DNA of 64,000 bases from Pseudovirgaria hyperparasitica (lineage: Eukaryota > Ascomycota > Dothideomycetes > Acrospermales > Acrospermaceae), in the NCBI RefSeq assembly GCF_010093815.1, contig NW_022985558.1, positions 1,279,459 to 1,343,458 of the forward strand. Direction: 5' to 3'. The translations under genes were made by a program, and so were the position numbers. The notes beneath the pieces are model-generated. The model saw nothing but the letters and a program-made list of their open reading frames with translations. It ran no database searches and was not told where the DNA came from. Below, in pieces: positions 12,435 to 22,721 of the stretch (positions are counted from its first letter, which is position 1; every line of letters begins with the position of its first letter).

Positions 12435-14739
12435 ATGAGACATCTTAGTGCCGTTATCATTCCTGACACTCCCGCTGAAAGCTTCGCCTGTCAGAACACC
12501 GCAGTCTACCGGAAATCGAGAGATCCAGCATATCTAGGATCCCCATCACAACCCCAACCAGTACTCCATAACATACCAAAGCCCTTGACAGACTTGCTAC
12601 GGAGGCGAATGAAGAACACAAGAAAGAATACTTCTTCCAGGTATGAGCCGCTCCTTGAATCCCTGAATAACCTCTTTAACCTGAGACAGATCTTAGGCAC
12701 CTTCAACGAGATGGATAATAGCTTTGGAGAGCAGGTGAGTGTCAAAGATATCTAACCTTAAAGCCCTTCGCTGATACTAATATTGTACAAAGCAGCCTGA
12801 GGCTTTCTGGTATAACTCTAACAACGACGATCCTTCCAATGTAAGGTGATCCTTTCTGCCCATAGCTACTACTGACTCCTATCCAGACAATGAACATCAA
12901 CGACGAGAACAATCGTCACATTTCACCTCCGCAAGGCCAAGTTCCTACCGCGGCCGCAGATGTAACGTCGTTCGACATGGAAGATGATTTTGATTACAGT
13001 CAATGGATGAACTTTGATGACTACGACAATGTCGATACAGGAGGTGTTCCTCTGGCGGGGCATAGCAGTCCTAGGCAAGGTATCTAACTTTGCAACCGAA
13101 TAACATTAGGTATACAAAGACTAATTGAGGCTTAGATCTTGCTGATCACGGCATGATTGATCTAGACGGCATGAGCTTCACTGGCATGGACCCAGTCTTG
13201 GAGACAGGGGCCAGATCTACCTCCCAGAATACACCCGGCGATATCGGATACATCGACTATGACAGAGAGCAGCCTGGGATAGACGAGTTCCAACTTCCAG
13301 ATTATAACATCCAGAGTGCTCCAAGCAGCTCTACTCTACCACCTGCTGTCCCTGATGTCAATAAGAGCCTTGAAACTGCCGATCAGACAGTCCCTCAGCC
13401 GAATAGCACACAGAACGTACGGAACAAAGCTACAGCTGGCGGACAGAAATCTCTAAAACCGATGTCCAAGGAGGCGATGTTGTCTCTCTTGGAATCTGAC
13501 GAAGCAGCCAAGCGTACTGCAGAGCGTCGTCGTATAGCTGCCTTGAATGTTCAGAATCCCGCACCTCTCCCACATGGTCGAGGCAACACGACGGCTCAGA
13601 GCCAATCCCACACTGCCTTCGGAATACCAAATCCTGCTCTTCAGAGACCCTTCGCAGGACATGAGAGCCTTGGTGGCATGCCATTACAGACTGAACAGCA
13701 ATATATGCCGTTCCCCAGCAACAGACAGACATTCCAAGGACCAAATCAGCCAGCTCACACAGTCGTTGGCACGCAGAGAATGCCTACTGCTAACTTTGGT
13801 CAACAAGCAACAGCAAACCTACAGCTGCTCCCTGAAAACATTCTTCAGATACAACAAGCGATGGGTGCAATCCCAACTCCGGACATGCCACCACGCCATA
13901 ACATCGCAGAAGAATGGATGCAGTTCACTGTGCGTAGAAACCACGAGATTGAGATAGGCAACGTCCTCATAAGGCAAATCAAATGCCTCCACCGGATTCA
14001 GAGCAGAAGACCAAACGAGTCTTCATATGCCGAGATCGAGAGCCTGCTGAGCGGTGCCCCTGGCCCCGATGGCAGACCCCAAGATATCCTCAGAGAAGAG
14101 CAGCAAGACTTCAGCTTCTTCGACAAATACGACAGCGTATCGACGCAGATCACGAACCTACTCGAGAAACTGGAGTCCGCACACCCGCTCAACGCCCATG
14201 AGACAGAGCAATGGATAAACGTCTACAAGCACTACCATGACCGCCTCAGCATGTTTTTGAACGCCATCAGACTGAACCACAAGCGCAGGCTGCTCCTGCA
14301 ACACGTCCGCGCTGACACAAGGGCGCGTTTGGGCAATCTCCTCGCAGCACGTGGCCAGGCGCAGCAGCAGCAGCAGCAGATGCAGCCATTCCCCTTCCCA
14401 GACCCCACCAGCTTTGGGTACCTGCCCGGGAACAACCAAGATCTGCCCTCGCAGCGCTTCCCAAACCCGGCCTCCCAGATGGGCCCGACGCAGGTCTCCC
14501 CTCCCGCGCGCTCCGGCGCTCCTGCTCCGTTTCCGAGCCGTGGTAGCCACCGCCGTCGGTCAAGCACCGGCGTGCCGACTGAGCGCTCCGTTCGGAGCCG
14601 TTTGTTTGGCTTGGAGCCGGGGGAGCGGGTGCAGAGGGGTCGTGGTATTGTGCCTCCGGTGGAGGAGCAGCTCCGCAACCATCGTGCGCGTGTAGCGAGA
14701 TGGAGAAGGTCGAGGGGTGGGAGTACAGCGGAGGAGTAA
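12435..14739 (+). CDS. Uncharacterised four-exon protein, acidic N-part and basic tail
   Basis: Exons are 12435-12734, 12796-12840, 12887-13079 and 13136-14739; all three junctions have clean GT..AG signals and keep one frame, giving 713 residues. No known domain was recognised. Visible parts: a moderately basic N-terminus with a leucine-rich stretch (residues 50-100), an acidic aromatic segment (DMEDDFDYSQWMNFDDYD, about residue 140) that looks like a transactivation region, a long Gln/Pro/Asn-rich middle, a helical region around 13900-14340 (EEWMQFTVRRNHEIEIGNVL and following), a short polyglutamine run at about 14361-14378, and an Arg/Ser-rich C-terminus. This is the composition of a nuclear or transcription-linked protein, but that is inference. 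The first ATG could be replaced by one downstream; 12435 was chosen because exon 1 stays open and splices in frame. Confidence 0.75.
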
Positions 14740-15004
14740 GGGGGGAGGAGAGATAGGGGATGGGCCTTGCCTAAAGGTGTGGGGAATGGGGAGGGGAGGA
14801 GGGGGTTTTGCATTCGTCTCGGGTTAAAGAGATGTGTATTTTCATTCATAGTAGACACCAATGCACGTTATCATGGATTTCACATGTCGTTTATCTTGCA
14901 CTCGGAGTAGAACCAAGTGGATTCGCCGCGCTAGAGAAGCCATTGTTCGCCTATGATTCTAGCAATCACGAAGTTCTACTAGAAATGAGGCTTATGATTC
15001 TAGT
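14740..15004. other. 3' flank of the preceding gene
   Basis: A G-rich run follows the stop codon, then ordinary sequence leads into the AT-rich block. No gene seen. Confidence 0.5.
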
Positions 15005-16140
15005 AGAATAATGCCGTTAAGTAGACCAAACCTCTCTAAAGACATCTATATAGCGATATAGAGTAGTACTAATAGCGACTTAAATTCATAGTCGAGCTTG
15101 ATTTCTAGATATCCAAACCAATATATTACGATTTCTTGCGCTATATAGCTTATGAAAACAAGACTTAAGTATACTATACTATAATAAGCCTTCTTGAAGA
15201 AGTAGGTTTAGCTATAGAGAATAGAGATAATACCTATTCTAGATAACTTTAGTACTAAATTTTATCTATAACTTAAAATAAACTAAGGTTCTATAAGCTT
15301 TATAGTCTATTTACTTAGTATTACTAGTACTATAATAGAATTCTATTAGATTTTAGCTCTTATTCTTTATATATAAACTACTTAGTATAGTAGATAGAGT
15401 CCTTCTAAAATCTAAAATCTAATATATCTATAGCTAAGTTTTAAAGATCTACTAACTTAATAGCTCTAGAAATAATTAGATATATATAAATACTAAAGAT
15501 CTATATTATAGATTATTATAGATATAATATAAATCTCTATAAAAACTAAAGTTCTACTATACTAAAAGTATCTAATATATAATATTATACTATAACTATA
15601 GTAGATCTATTATAGTTCTTAACTTACTACTTATAAACTAATCTATATATACCTCTATTATATTATCCCGGGAGCTACGAAGAATACATGTCTAAGGGAG
15701 AATATATTATCTCTATTAAAGCTAATAGTTTAGTAATTATATATCTATTAACGAGTATTACTATTCTATAAATAGTAATAGCTCTAAATTATTTAATCTA
15801 TATATAGCTATAGTAAGTTTCCTCTAGTTAATAGGCCGTAAATCCTATATCTATTAGCGAGTAGCTATATTCTACTAGGTGTAAACCCTCTAAAGTGGTA
15901 TAGCTAATGAAAGTTATAGTATAATTCTTAGACTAGAAATCTTATAAATCGAATACGTATCTACGATTAGCTCTCTTCCGTTTAGAAAGATATCTCTATT
16001 ATACTATACTTAATTATAGTTATGGTTTATGTACTATAGTTAGTAGCTCGTTAAGTAGCTACTCATCTACGAGAATCTCTCTTCTACTAAACATAATACC
16101 CGTGGAATCTTATACTATACTATAGCTAGGGTGTTACAGC
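15005..16140. repeat. AT-rich, TA-rich block, likely RIP-degraded repeat fossil
   Basis: Composition changes abruptly to a sequence dominated by A, T and the dinucleotide TpA, with almost no CpA-rich coding-like text and no open frame. This is what repeat-induced point mutation leaves behind in ascomycete repeats. The right edge is sharp: a 'gtgttaca' at about 16131-16138 reads TGTAACACCC on the minus strand, a common start of fungal LTRs, so an old minus-strand LTR-type element is possible. The family cannot be proved from so decayed a sequence. It is clearly a fossil and looks old. Confidence 0.6.
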
Positions 16141-16187
16141 TACAGTAGTAGCATACATTATGTATAATTACTGTAGGTAGTAGCGAA

Positions 16188-16217
16188 CCGGTCGGGTGTA
16201 TAAATACAACCGACCGG
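16188..16217. repeat. 30-bp near-perfect palindrome beside the AT-rich block
   Basis: CCGGTCGGGTGTAT and ATACAACCGACCGG form two 14-bp arms with one G/T mismatch around a two-base centre. It lies just outside the AT-rich block. Just to its left a second inverted pair, CTACAGTA and TACTGTAG, flanks 'gtagcatacattatgtataat'. Function unknown; it could be a terminal piece of an element or a protein-binding site. Confidence 0.6.
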
Positions 16218-17572
16218 ACACGTAGATAGAAAATGGCATACTTTATGACCAATTCAACTTGACGTGTCAATGATCTTGACATAGGGTATATCTATTATAG
16301 TTGGTAACTCGCGATTCACATACAGTTCTACGACTACCCGGATTCTTTTCCGGTAGAGACCTATAGAATTTAATAGCTATCTCTATGTCTCTCTATTTCC
16401 CCACACCTAAGATCTCTAGAATACTAAACTTAACTAGGGCCATAGTATATTCATTATAGAGAATGGCTCATAAATTATATACCCATTAGCACCTATAGCG
16501 ATTCTACTACACCTGAAACCCACAAGTCGTTATACCTAGTTAAAACCACAGTATATCTGTTCTACTCAACAGCTTAAAAATAATATACCAATCTCCAAGA
16601 ACACCATTTCTACCCCTACACACAACGCCAATTTCCTGCTTCCATCTCTCATTTCCAAGGTTCGACCAAGACCAAAGAGCCACAAAACTAGTCGCCAGCA
16701 AGCCGAATCACGAATGTAAGCCACTGGCTAGAAAGAATGCACGGTATAAGGTGTGATTACGCACGGCGCCACCGGCGCTACTGATAGATGTAATAGGTAG
16801 AGATCGAAGGTGCGCGATTTTATACTCAGCCGTCTCATGTCGAAATCTCGTAAGCAGTACAGCTTGTGGCAGTTCTCGTTGGATAAAGCGAGTCAAAATC
16901 CAGGGGGCCGAAGGCGACGCGACGGTTCGGCCGGATCGGGCCCGCGTGTGTGTGGGTAGACAGGCTGGGTTTCAGCGTTTCAGCCCCAGTGGCGCGGGCG
17001 CGGCCCTGCGTGCAACATGGATAAATCCATTATTCTATCCATCGCATCTCTCTCATCGCGACGCCGGTGTTCCGAGCTTGACTACCTTCGCAGACTCCAA
17101 TAATCCATCTATGAATGGCAGTGATGAGCGGTGCCGTTGTCGAGGCTTATCAGTCAGACTGCGGCCGTGACGGTCGTGCGCCGGTGATCGCTGCGACACT
17201 AGATCTGCTTTTTTCTGCTTTTGGCCCTCGCGATTTGGATTACTCTGCTATTTTTAATATGAAATGTTGGATGACACATGTTGCTATTGAGACAATTCCC
17301 GCATGCTTCACGCTTCACTTCACAAGTGGTTCAGCTTGCTCGCCTGGTGCTGACACGCTGGTGAGGTACACTGCTACCCTGAGTGGGTACTGAAGGGGGA
17401 CATGCGCAACTCGAGTATGTATATAATATGCCCGTGTCTCTGTCTGGCAGAGAGATATCCTCAAGTCCTCTTGAAATCTTTAATATCTCGGTACAACCTG
17501 TGTCTGTTTCGCGTCTTGATTCCTGCTTTATATCCTTCTATACCAACTAATTCCTAATTCACCCAACTCAAA
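16218..17572. other. Intergenic between the repeat fossil and the methyltransferase
   Basis: 16.3-16.6 kb is still fairly AT-rich and contains two diverged copies of a phrase ending 'aattatatacc'/'aataatatacc' about 130 bases apart. From 16.7 kb on composition returns to normal. A TATA element (atataatatg, 17421-17430) lies about 145 bases before the next start codon, with a C/T-rich leader between. No gene seen. Confidence 0.5.
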
Positions 17573-18832
17573 ATGGACCAGTTCGACATCGAAGCAGGTC
17601 TCGAGTCATATGCAGCGTCCTTCGACCACACTGCCCGAAACGCCGGCCTCAATGACTACACAAAGTTCTTATCGACAAAGCTTGACAGGCTCGTCATGGC
17701 ATACATCCTAGAAGCATTCCGAGACCTCGGTGTCGATCTGCGATTCTTCGGCTCTGGCGAACGAGTCCCCAACTTCGTAGTTCTTCCCCGATTTCTCAAG
17801 ATCAGGACGCGTCTATGGGACATCGTTGAGAGCAACGGGCTCATTCGTCGCAGCACTGCTGGGGTGATGGTGCGCACTGCTTCGTCGGCACATGCCCGTC
17901 CTTCCTCGGAGCTTCACGAGAAGCTCCTGCGCGAGTATCCAAACTATGCAGCTGAGCTCCGACTCCTTCAACTTACTGGCCCCAAGCTCGCAAAGTGTAT
18001 GCGAGGACTCGAGGACCCGGAGGAGCTGCTGTTCGGATCGGAAGAGGCGCAGAACATTGTCGAGGCGTTCGAATACAGCTCTCCCCTGGCCAGCACGATG
18101 AAGGACCAGCTCGTCACATTCGTTGCAAGCACTCTTCAAAGCTACGACAGTCAATCGACGGCCACTCTGGAGATCCTCGAGATTGGTGCCGAGACTGGCC
18201 ACTGTACCGATCGTATGTTGGACACTCTCGCCCGCTCTGGCGTCAAGTACCACTACACCTTCAGCGACCCATCGTCGAAGATGCTCGCCAAAGCCCAAGC
18301 AAAATACCAGCACACCAACAGCAACATGTTCTTCGAGCACCTACACCTCGACCACGCCATCCCCTCCGACCTCCAGCACAAATACGACATCATCATCGGC
18401 ACAAACCTCTCGCACGCCATGACCGACCGGACAAGAACCCTCCAGCAAATGCGCAGCATGCTCTCCCCACACGGCTTCACGCTGTGCTCCGAAATCACCA
18501 CGTCCATCGAGTGGTATGACCTCGTATTCGGACTGCTGGACAGCTGGTGGTGCGGCGCCGGCTACGCGCTGCAGCCCACGCAGTTCTGGATGGAGGCGTT
18601 CCGCAACGCCGGATACTACGCCGCAACATTCTCACGTGGACAGTCGCAAGACGCGAACATCGAGCGGCTGCTGATCGGCACGAATTTCCCGCTCAGTGCG
18701 TCGCTGGTGCAGGGCTCGCGATGCCCGTCGCCGCGAGGCGGGTTGCCGAGAGTGGATAGCTATATGGATGGCTTGGACAAGAATGCACAGTCGAGCATGG
18801 TCGATCTGTACAGGGTGGCTGCGAGGGCGTAG
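17573..18832 (+). CDS. Free-standing PKS-type C-methyltransferase-like protein
   Basis: An intronless frame of 419 residues. From about residue 195 it reads as a class I SAM-dependent methyltransferase laid out like the CMeT domain inside fungal polyketide synthases: motif I LEILEIGAETG (about 200-210), YDIIIGTNLSHAM (about 271-283), SEIT (about 305-308) and FGLLDSWW (about 318-325), the counterpart of the CMeT phrase FGLLPGWW. The His of LSHAM and the Glu of SEIT correspond to the His-Glu dyad proposed for citrinin synthase CMeT. Motif I has Glu where the family normally has Gly (GAETG for GAGTG). Residues 1-190 resemble the helical cap that precedes the CMeT fold. No PKS, ACP or KS sequence lies near. 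Predicted role: methylation of a small molecule or carrier-bound intermediate; substrate unknown. An ATP-grasp-like gene follows 708 bases downstream in the same direction. Confidence 0.8.
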   Translation: MDQFDIEAGLESYAASFDHTARNAGLNDYTKFLSTKLDRLVMAYILEAFRDLGVDLRFFGSGERVPNFVVLPRFLKIRTRLWDIVESNGLIRRSTAGVMVRTASSAHARPSSELHEKLLREYPNYAAELRLLQLTGPKLAKCMRGLEDPEELLFGSEEAQNIVEAFEYSSPLASTMKDQLVTFVASTLQSYDSQSTATLEILEIGAETGHCTDRMLDTLARSGVKYHYTFSDPSSKMLAKAQAKYQHTNSNMFFEHLHLDHAIPSDLQHKYDIIIGTNLSHAMTDRTRTLQQMRSMLSPHGFTLCSEITTSIEWYDLVFGLLDSWWCGAGYALQPTQFWMEAFRNAGYYAATFSRGQSQDANIERLLIGTNFPLSASLVQGSRCPSPRGGLPRVDSYMDGLDKNAQSSMVDLYRVAARA

Positions 18833-19540
18833 ATACTGATACTCGGGGTTATGATTTTGGGGGTTTCTGTTTGCATATGGCTAGTCCACGGCTATCAGGT
18901 CCGTATATAGGAGTTCAATGTTTCCATTTGTTACAACAGACGTGTCGTCAGCGACGCATAGATGGAAGAATGGCAATATATTGACAATGTTTGTTTCGCT
19001 TCAAAGAATTTATTGTCCGATCTCGTCACGCTTGTAGCAAAGGGTCTGTTCATAGACAGGCTGCGAGCTCTCGTGCAAGAGCATTACAGCGTGTACACAG
19101 AGATTTTGAAAGCGACAGACACAGTAGTATTCCTGTTATGTTAGTGACTCATCTGAAGGTGCATCAAAGATATACTAATGTAGTGTCTTTTCAGCTCCTT
19201 AGCGCCGATCCGTACTTATACCTTGGACAGGCAGATACGCGCTAACCAAGATCGGACAAGTGGCCAATGAAATCAAGTATTGGAGCATTCATGATGGATG
19301 GAAGCACATCCCAACCTCCTCGTTCTTCTTCCATTTCACTCTTTAATATCTCGTCAACAATCACTTTCTTCCACAGAACATTGAGTCCAACCACAGAGCC
19401 ATTCGATTCTGTCCTGTCTCAGCGTATATACAGCAATGTACTACTATGGAGCGTGACACTCTGACGTAGTCCTTCCTATCTTCACCCCCACCTGAACACG
19501 CATTATCTCCGACTCGCAGATCGCGCCGCCAAGTCTCAGG
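18833..19540. other. Intergenic between methyltransferase and ATP-grasp-like gene
   Basis: No gene seen. The 200 bases before 19541 are C/T-rich, as in a separate promoter, so the two genes are probably transcribed independently. Confidence 0.5.
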
Positions 19541-21271
19541 ATGCCTTCGTTTGATCTCCTCCAGGATGTCACGGCGATTCTGGCTGCGCTGATACTGCTT
19601 CCCTGGACATTCAGCTTTGCCCTTTTCTTCTCGGTCGTTGACGCTTTCTCCTCAGTTCGAACTTCCAGGATCGAACAACAGGCTTCTCCAAACCATGGCA
19701 CTCCATCCCGTATTTTGCTCTCAGGTGCCGGCAGCCCAGTCGCGCTATCTCTTGCACGCCTCCTCCAAAGCCATGGACATACAGTGATAGGAGTCGACTA
19801 CGAGACCATCCCCCTTGTCTCGCCTGCCCGCCTCAGCAACGCATACACACGCTTCTACCGCCTCAGTACCCCCCTACGACCTCAAGACCGAAAAACCATA
19901 TCGAAGGCCGTCCGCTTTGGCAGATTCGGCCGCCTCACGCACCCAGCCGTGCAGACCGCCATGAAAGGCCCCTCGACCGAGGAGCTCTACGCCGCAGACA
20001 TTGTCGCCGTCATGCAGCACGAGACCCTCGACCTCTGGATCCCTTGCGAACAGACGGGCAGCAGCAGCATTAGCAGTAAATCTGCCCCCTTCAAAAGCCT
20101 CCAACGCGCCCGATCCGCTGTACTCGACGCAGGAAAGCGCTGTATATGTCCGACCGACGATATGGCCGCCCTGTCGCGCAGTCCCGTCGCTTTCGCAGAC
20201 TTTGTAAACGCTCTGCACATGCCTGTGCGCGCGCCCCTGGCCATGCTCATGCACAGCCGCGACGACGTCCACCGCACGCTGGCCAAAGTCCCACCCGCCA
20301 TGCGCTTCGTTCTCGAGAAAGTTCATCGCGCTGTCGAGCTGCAGCGCACACCAACGAACAGCCCGCTCATGCTCACGCACACTCGCGGTGGCAGCAGCAG
20401 CGGCAGCAGCGGTGGGAAAATAACTCCACCGCGACGTCCCAGCTGCGACGCCTCATCCGCAACTGAAATCATCACAGTGTCCATGGACCAGCGCAACGCG
20501 GCCTACAACGCGGTCGCCACACTACCCATCTGCGAGCACTCGCCCTGGCTACTGCGGGAGGATTCGCCCGGCCCACGGCTCGTCGCTAGCGCACTCGTGC
20601 TCAACGGCCGGGTGCGCGCCTTTGTCGCCTCGCAACCCTCCTTGTCGCACGCCCACCTCCTGACGACGCTTCCGCCCTCCGCGCCGCTGTACCCTAGCAT
20701 GCTGCACTTCACACAGCAGTTCGCGCGCTACCAGACGCATGCTGGCGCGCTGCATGTCAGTATCACGTTTGCGGCCTGCAGTGTGCCGACGGAGTGCGGC
20801 GAGGAGACGAGGGTGATGGTGCTGGGGTGCGATGCGAGTGTGCATGGGAGCATGGCGCTGCTGATGAGCGATGAGTATGCGGGGAAGGCGCTCGCGAGGG
20901 TGTATGCAGAGATTGCAGCAACAGCGACAGGGGCGGCGACGGCAGAACAAAATGAGAGGGGCGATGCGATAGTGAGAGTTGGGCGAACGACGACGACGAC
21001 GGGACTGCGGACGAGTTATGTAAGGATGGTATCGGTGCTCGGGGCGATGGTCATGCAGGCTATGGCCGGCAAGAGGGGCGCTGGGGAAGTTCTTGAGGAG
21101 TGTGTAGATGTGGTGAGGGCGATGTTGACAATGCGGGACGAAGGTTTCGAAAGGGCGGACCCCTGGCCATGGTGGTATGTAGTCCATGTGCAAGAGCCGG
21201 CTGGGTTGGCGTGGGTTGTGTTTGCGAGGCTCCGGCAGAAGATCCGGATATTTCGGACGATGATCTCGTAG
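19541..21271 (+). CDS. Membrane-anchored divergent ATP-grasp-like protein
   Basis: An intronless frame of 576 residues. A hydrophobic segment at about residues 10-38 suggests an N-terminal membrane anchor. It is followed by a Rossmann-like pre-ATP-grasp part (RILLSGAGSPVALSLARLL, then GHTVIGVDYE), the usual start of the fungal ATP-grasp family, and by DLWIPCEQ, the counterpart of the 'D.f.PV' strand. The ATP-binding half is recognisable (SPWLLREDSPGPRLVASALV; LHVSITFA) but altered. Where the family has an ECNPR-H motif with metal-binding Glu and Asn, this protein reads LGCDASVHGSMALL. A Ser/Gly-rich linker lies in the middle. Ligase activity is therefore doubtful; a pseudo-enzyme is possible. 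Family assignment rests on pattern, not on a search. Confidence 0.65.
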   Translation: MPSFDLLQDVTAILAALILLPWTFSFALFFSVVDAFSSVRTSRIEQQASPNHGTPSRILLSGAGSPVALSLARLLQSHGHTVIGVDYETIPLVSPARLSNAYTRFYRLSTPLRPQDRKTISKAVRFGRFGRLTHPAVQTAMKGPSTEELYAADIVAVMQHETLDLWIPCEQTGSSSISSKSAPFKSLQRARSAVLDAGKRCICPTDDMAALSRSPVAFADFVNALHMPVRAPLAMLMHSRDDVHRTLAKVPPAMRFVLEKVHRAVELQRTPTNSPLMLTHTRGGSSSGSSGGKITPPRRPSCDASSATEIITVSMDQRNAAYNAVATLPICEHSPWLLREDSPGPRLVASALVLNGRVRAFVASQPSLSHAHLLTTLPPSAPLYPSMLHFTQQFARYQTHAGALHVSITFAACSVPTECGEETRVMVLGCDASVHGSMALLMSDEYAGKALARVYAEIAATATGAATAEQNERGDAIVRVGRTTTTTGLRTSYVRMVSVLGAMVMQAMAGKRGAGEVLEECVDVVRAMLTMRDEGFERADPWPWWYVVHVQEPAGLAWVVFARLRQKIRIFRTMIS

Positions 21272-21416
21272 CGGTATATCTGATGATCTGGTGTGGAATT
21301 GTACATCGGGTGGTGGTGGTATATGATACATAGCGGCATGCGGAGCACCACGCAGCCGGGACGGGTTGTGTTACAGGGGCTCGAAATATATACAGGGGAA
21401 GCCCATTTGAGCACCG

Positions 21417-22721
21417 CTAATTGTTCTTTCGGATGTCGATATAATCAGGGTCCGTGTCGATGTTCTTGCCTTGCATTGCTGCTGTGAGCTCTTCAAAGGC
21501 CTCCTCTCCGAGATGTTCTTTCAAGCGTGGGTCTTCGAGAAAGGCTTTGAGTTGGTCATCGGTCAGGCTATCGAACATGCTCTCGATTGACACGTCTTCC
21601 AGGTTGTGATCTTTTATTCTTTGCTCCATTTGCTCTTGGGTCATGATCTCTGTGGGCCGGTGCGCGTCAGCCAGCTTGCTGTCTATGTCCTCGTCTTCAT
21701 CCCAGTCTTCATCTTCAGCGTCTTCATCTTCATTGCCGTTGAGCAGTTTGGTGAGCTCATCATTTCCCTCCACAGACCCGCTTGCGCTTTTCTCAAGCGC
21801 TGTCTGGAGCTTTTTCACCATCTCTTCCTTGCTGAGACCGTCCAAGTCCTCCTCATTATACTCATCTTCGTCTTCACCTCTGTCGAGCTCCACGTCATCA
21901 TCACCATCATCATCCTCCTCCTCGCCTCTCGAATCCAACAACCCTGGAGTTGGCGGCCCGACATGACCCACACTCTTTAAATCCGCCTCCAGCAAACCCA
22001 TAATCCTCTCCTTCCCAGGATACTTCTCCGGTAGACTCGCCTGACTGTAGTAAATGATATCCCATGCGGGTTCCGGGATCGCCCTCAATACCCCCGGCAC
22101 CTCCCTCGCCAGAAGATACGCCTTCCACAACTCCCTCTGCACCACCGCATTCGCCCCTACATACGCTAGCCGCAGCCGCATATTCAATCTCTCCACCCTC
22201 ACATCCTTCTCATCCGGCACGCCCTCCACACGCACCTTCAACGCCGCCATTGCCGCCCTATGCCGCGCATCCCCCTCCGCCGTCGCAATTCGCGTCCGGA
22301 TCGGAATCATAGCCTCCTCGGACAACTCGCTGCTCTTGCCCAGCCACTTGCGCTCCATGGCGCGCATCGTCTGTTGGCTCATCTGTTCTTCGGTCTGCGC
22401 CTGCTGCCGCTTTTGTCGCAGCTCGTCCCATGACGTGATGCGGTCGATGAGTTGGGGTGCCGTTGATTGGTCCTCGGGCTGCTCGTAGATGTTGATGACT
22501 GGCATGTTCATGCGGTCTGGGTATACATCTTCTGGATGTGGGTTGCCCTCGTCGTCGAGGTGTGGTGTTGGTTTCGAGGGGCGTTGGCGCGTGGATGGCC
22601 GCAGGCGGATGTGCGCTGCGGGTGTGCTGTGGAGGAGGCGTTTGCATGGTTGATGTGCGGTAGGAAGACGTGATGTTGTGCTTGCGGTGGATTTAGATAT
22701 GGATATGCGTAAAGACGCCAT
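21417..22721 (-). CDS. Conserved-looking mitochondrial protein with acidic C-half
   Basis: An intronless frame of 434 residues if translation begins at 22721. That start was chosen over the upstream in-frame ATG at 22910 because it opens directly onto a basic, Ser/Thr-rich mitochondrial presequence (MASLRISISKSTASTTSRL, then CKRLLHSTPAAHIRLRP). The middle contains a coiled-coil-like QKRQQAQTEEQMSQQTMRAM and a compact region ending AYLLAREVPGVLRAIPEPAW. The last 190 residues are rich in Asp and Glu (EEEDDDGDDDVELDRGEDED) and end DPDYIDIRKN. I do not recognise the family. It converges on the ATP-grasp-like gene with only 145 bases between the stop codons. Confidence 0.75.
   Translation of the reverse strand: MASLRISISKSTASTTSRLPTAHQPCKRLLHSTPAAHIRLRPSTRQRPSKPTPHLDDEGNPHPEDVYPDRMNMPVINIYEQPEDQSTAPQLIDRITSWDELRQKRQQAQTEEQMSQQTMRAMERKWLGKSSELSEEAMIPIRTRIATAEGDARHRAAMAALKVRVEGVPDEKDVRVERLNMRLRLAYVGANAVVQRELWKAYLLAREVPGVLRAIPEPAWDIIYYSQASLPEKYPGKERIMGLLEADLKSVGHVGPPTPGLLDSRGEEEDDDGDDDVELDRGEDEDEYNEEDLDGLSKEEMVKKLQTALEKSASGSVEGNDELTKLLNGNEDEDAEDEDWDEDEDIDSKLADAHRPTEIMTQEQMEQRIKDHNLEDVSIESMFDSLTDDQLKAFLEDPRLKEHLGEEAFEELTAAMQGKNIDTDPDYIDIRKNN

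Noticed and set aside
20549-21331. 260-codon minus-strand frame
   Set aside because: Antisense of the ATP-grasp-like gene; His/Pro/Arg-rich complement without motifs.
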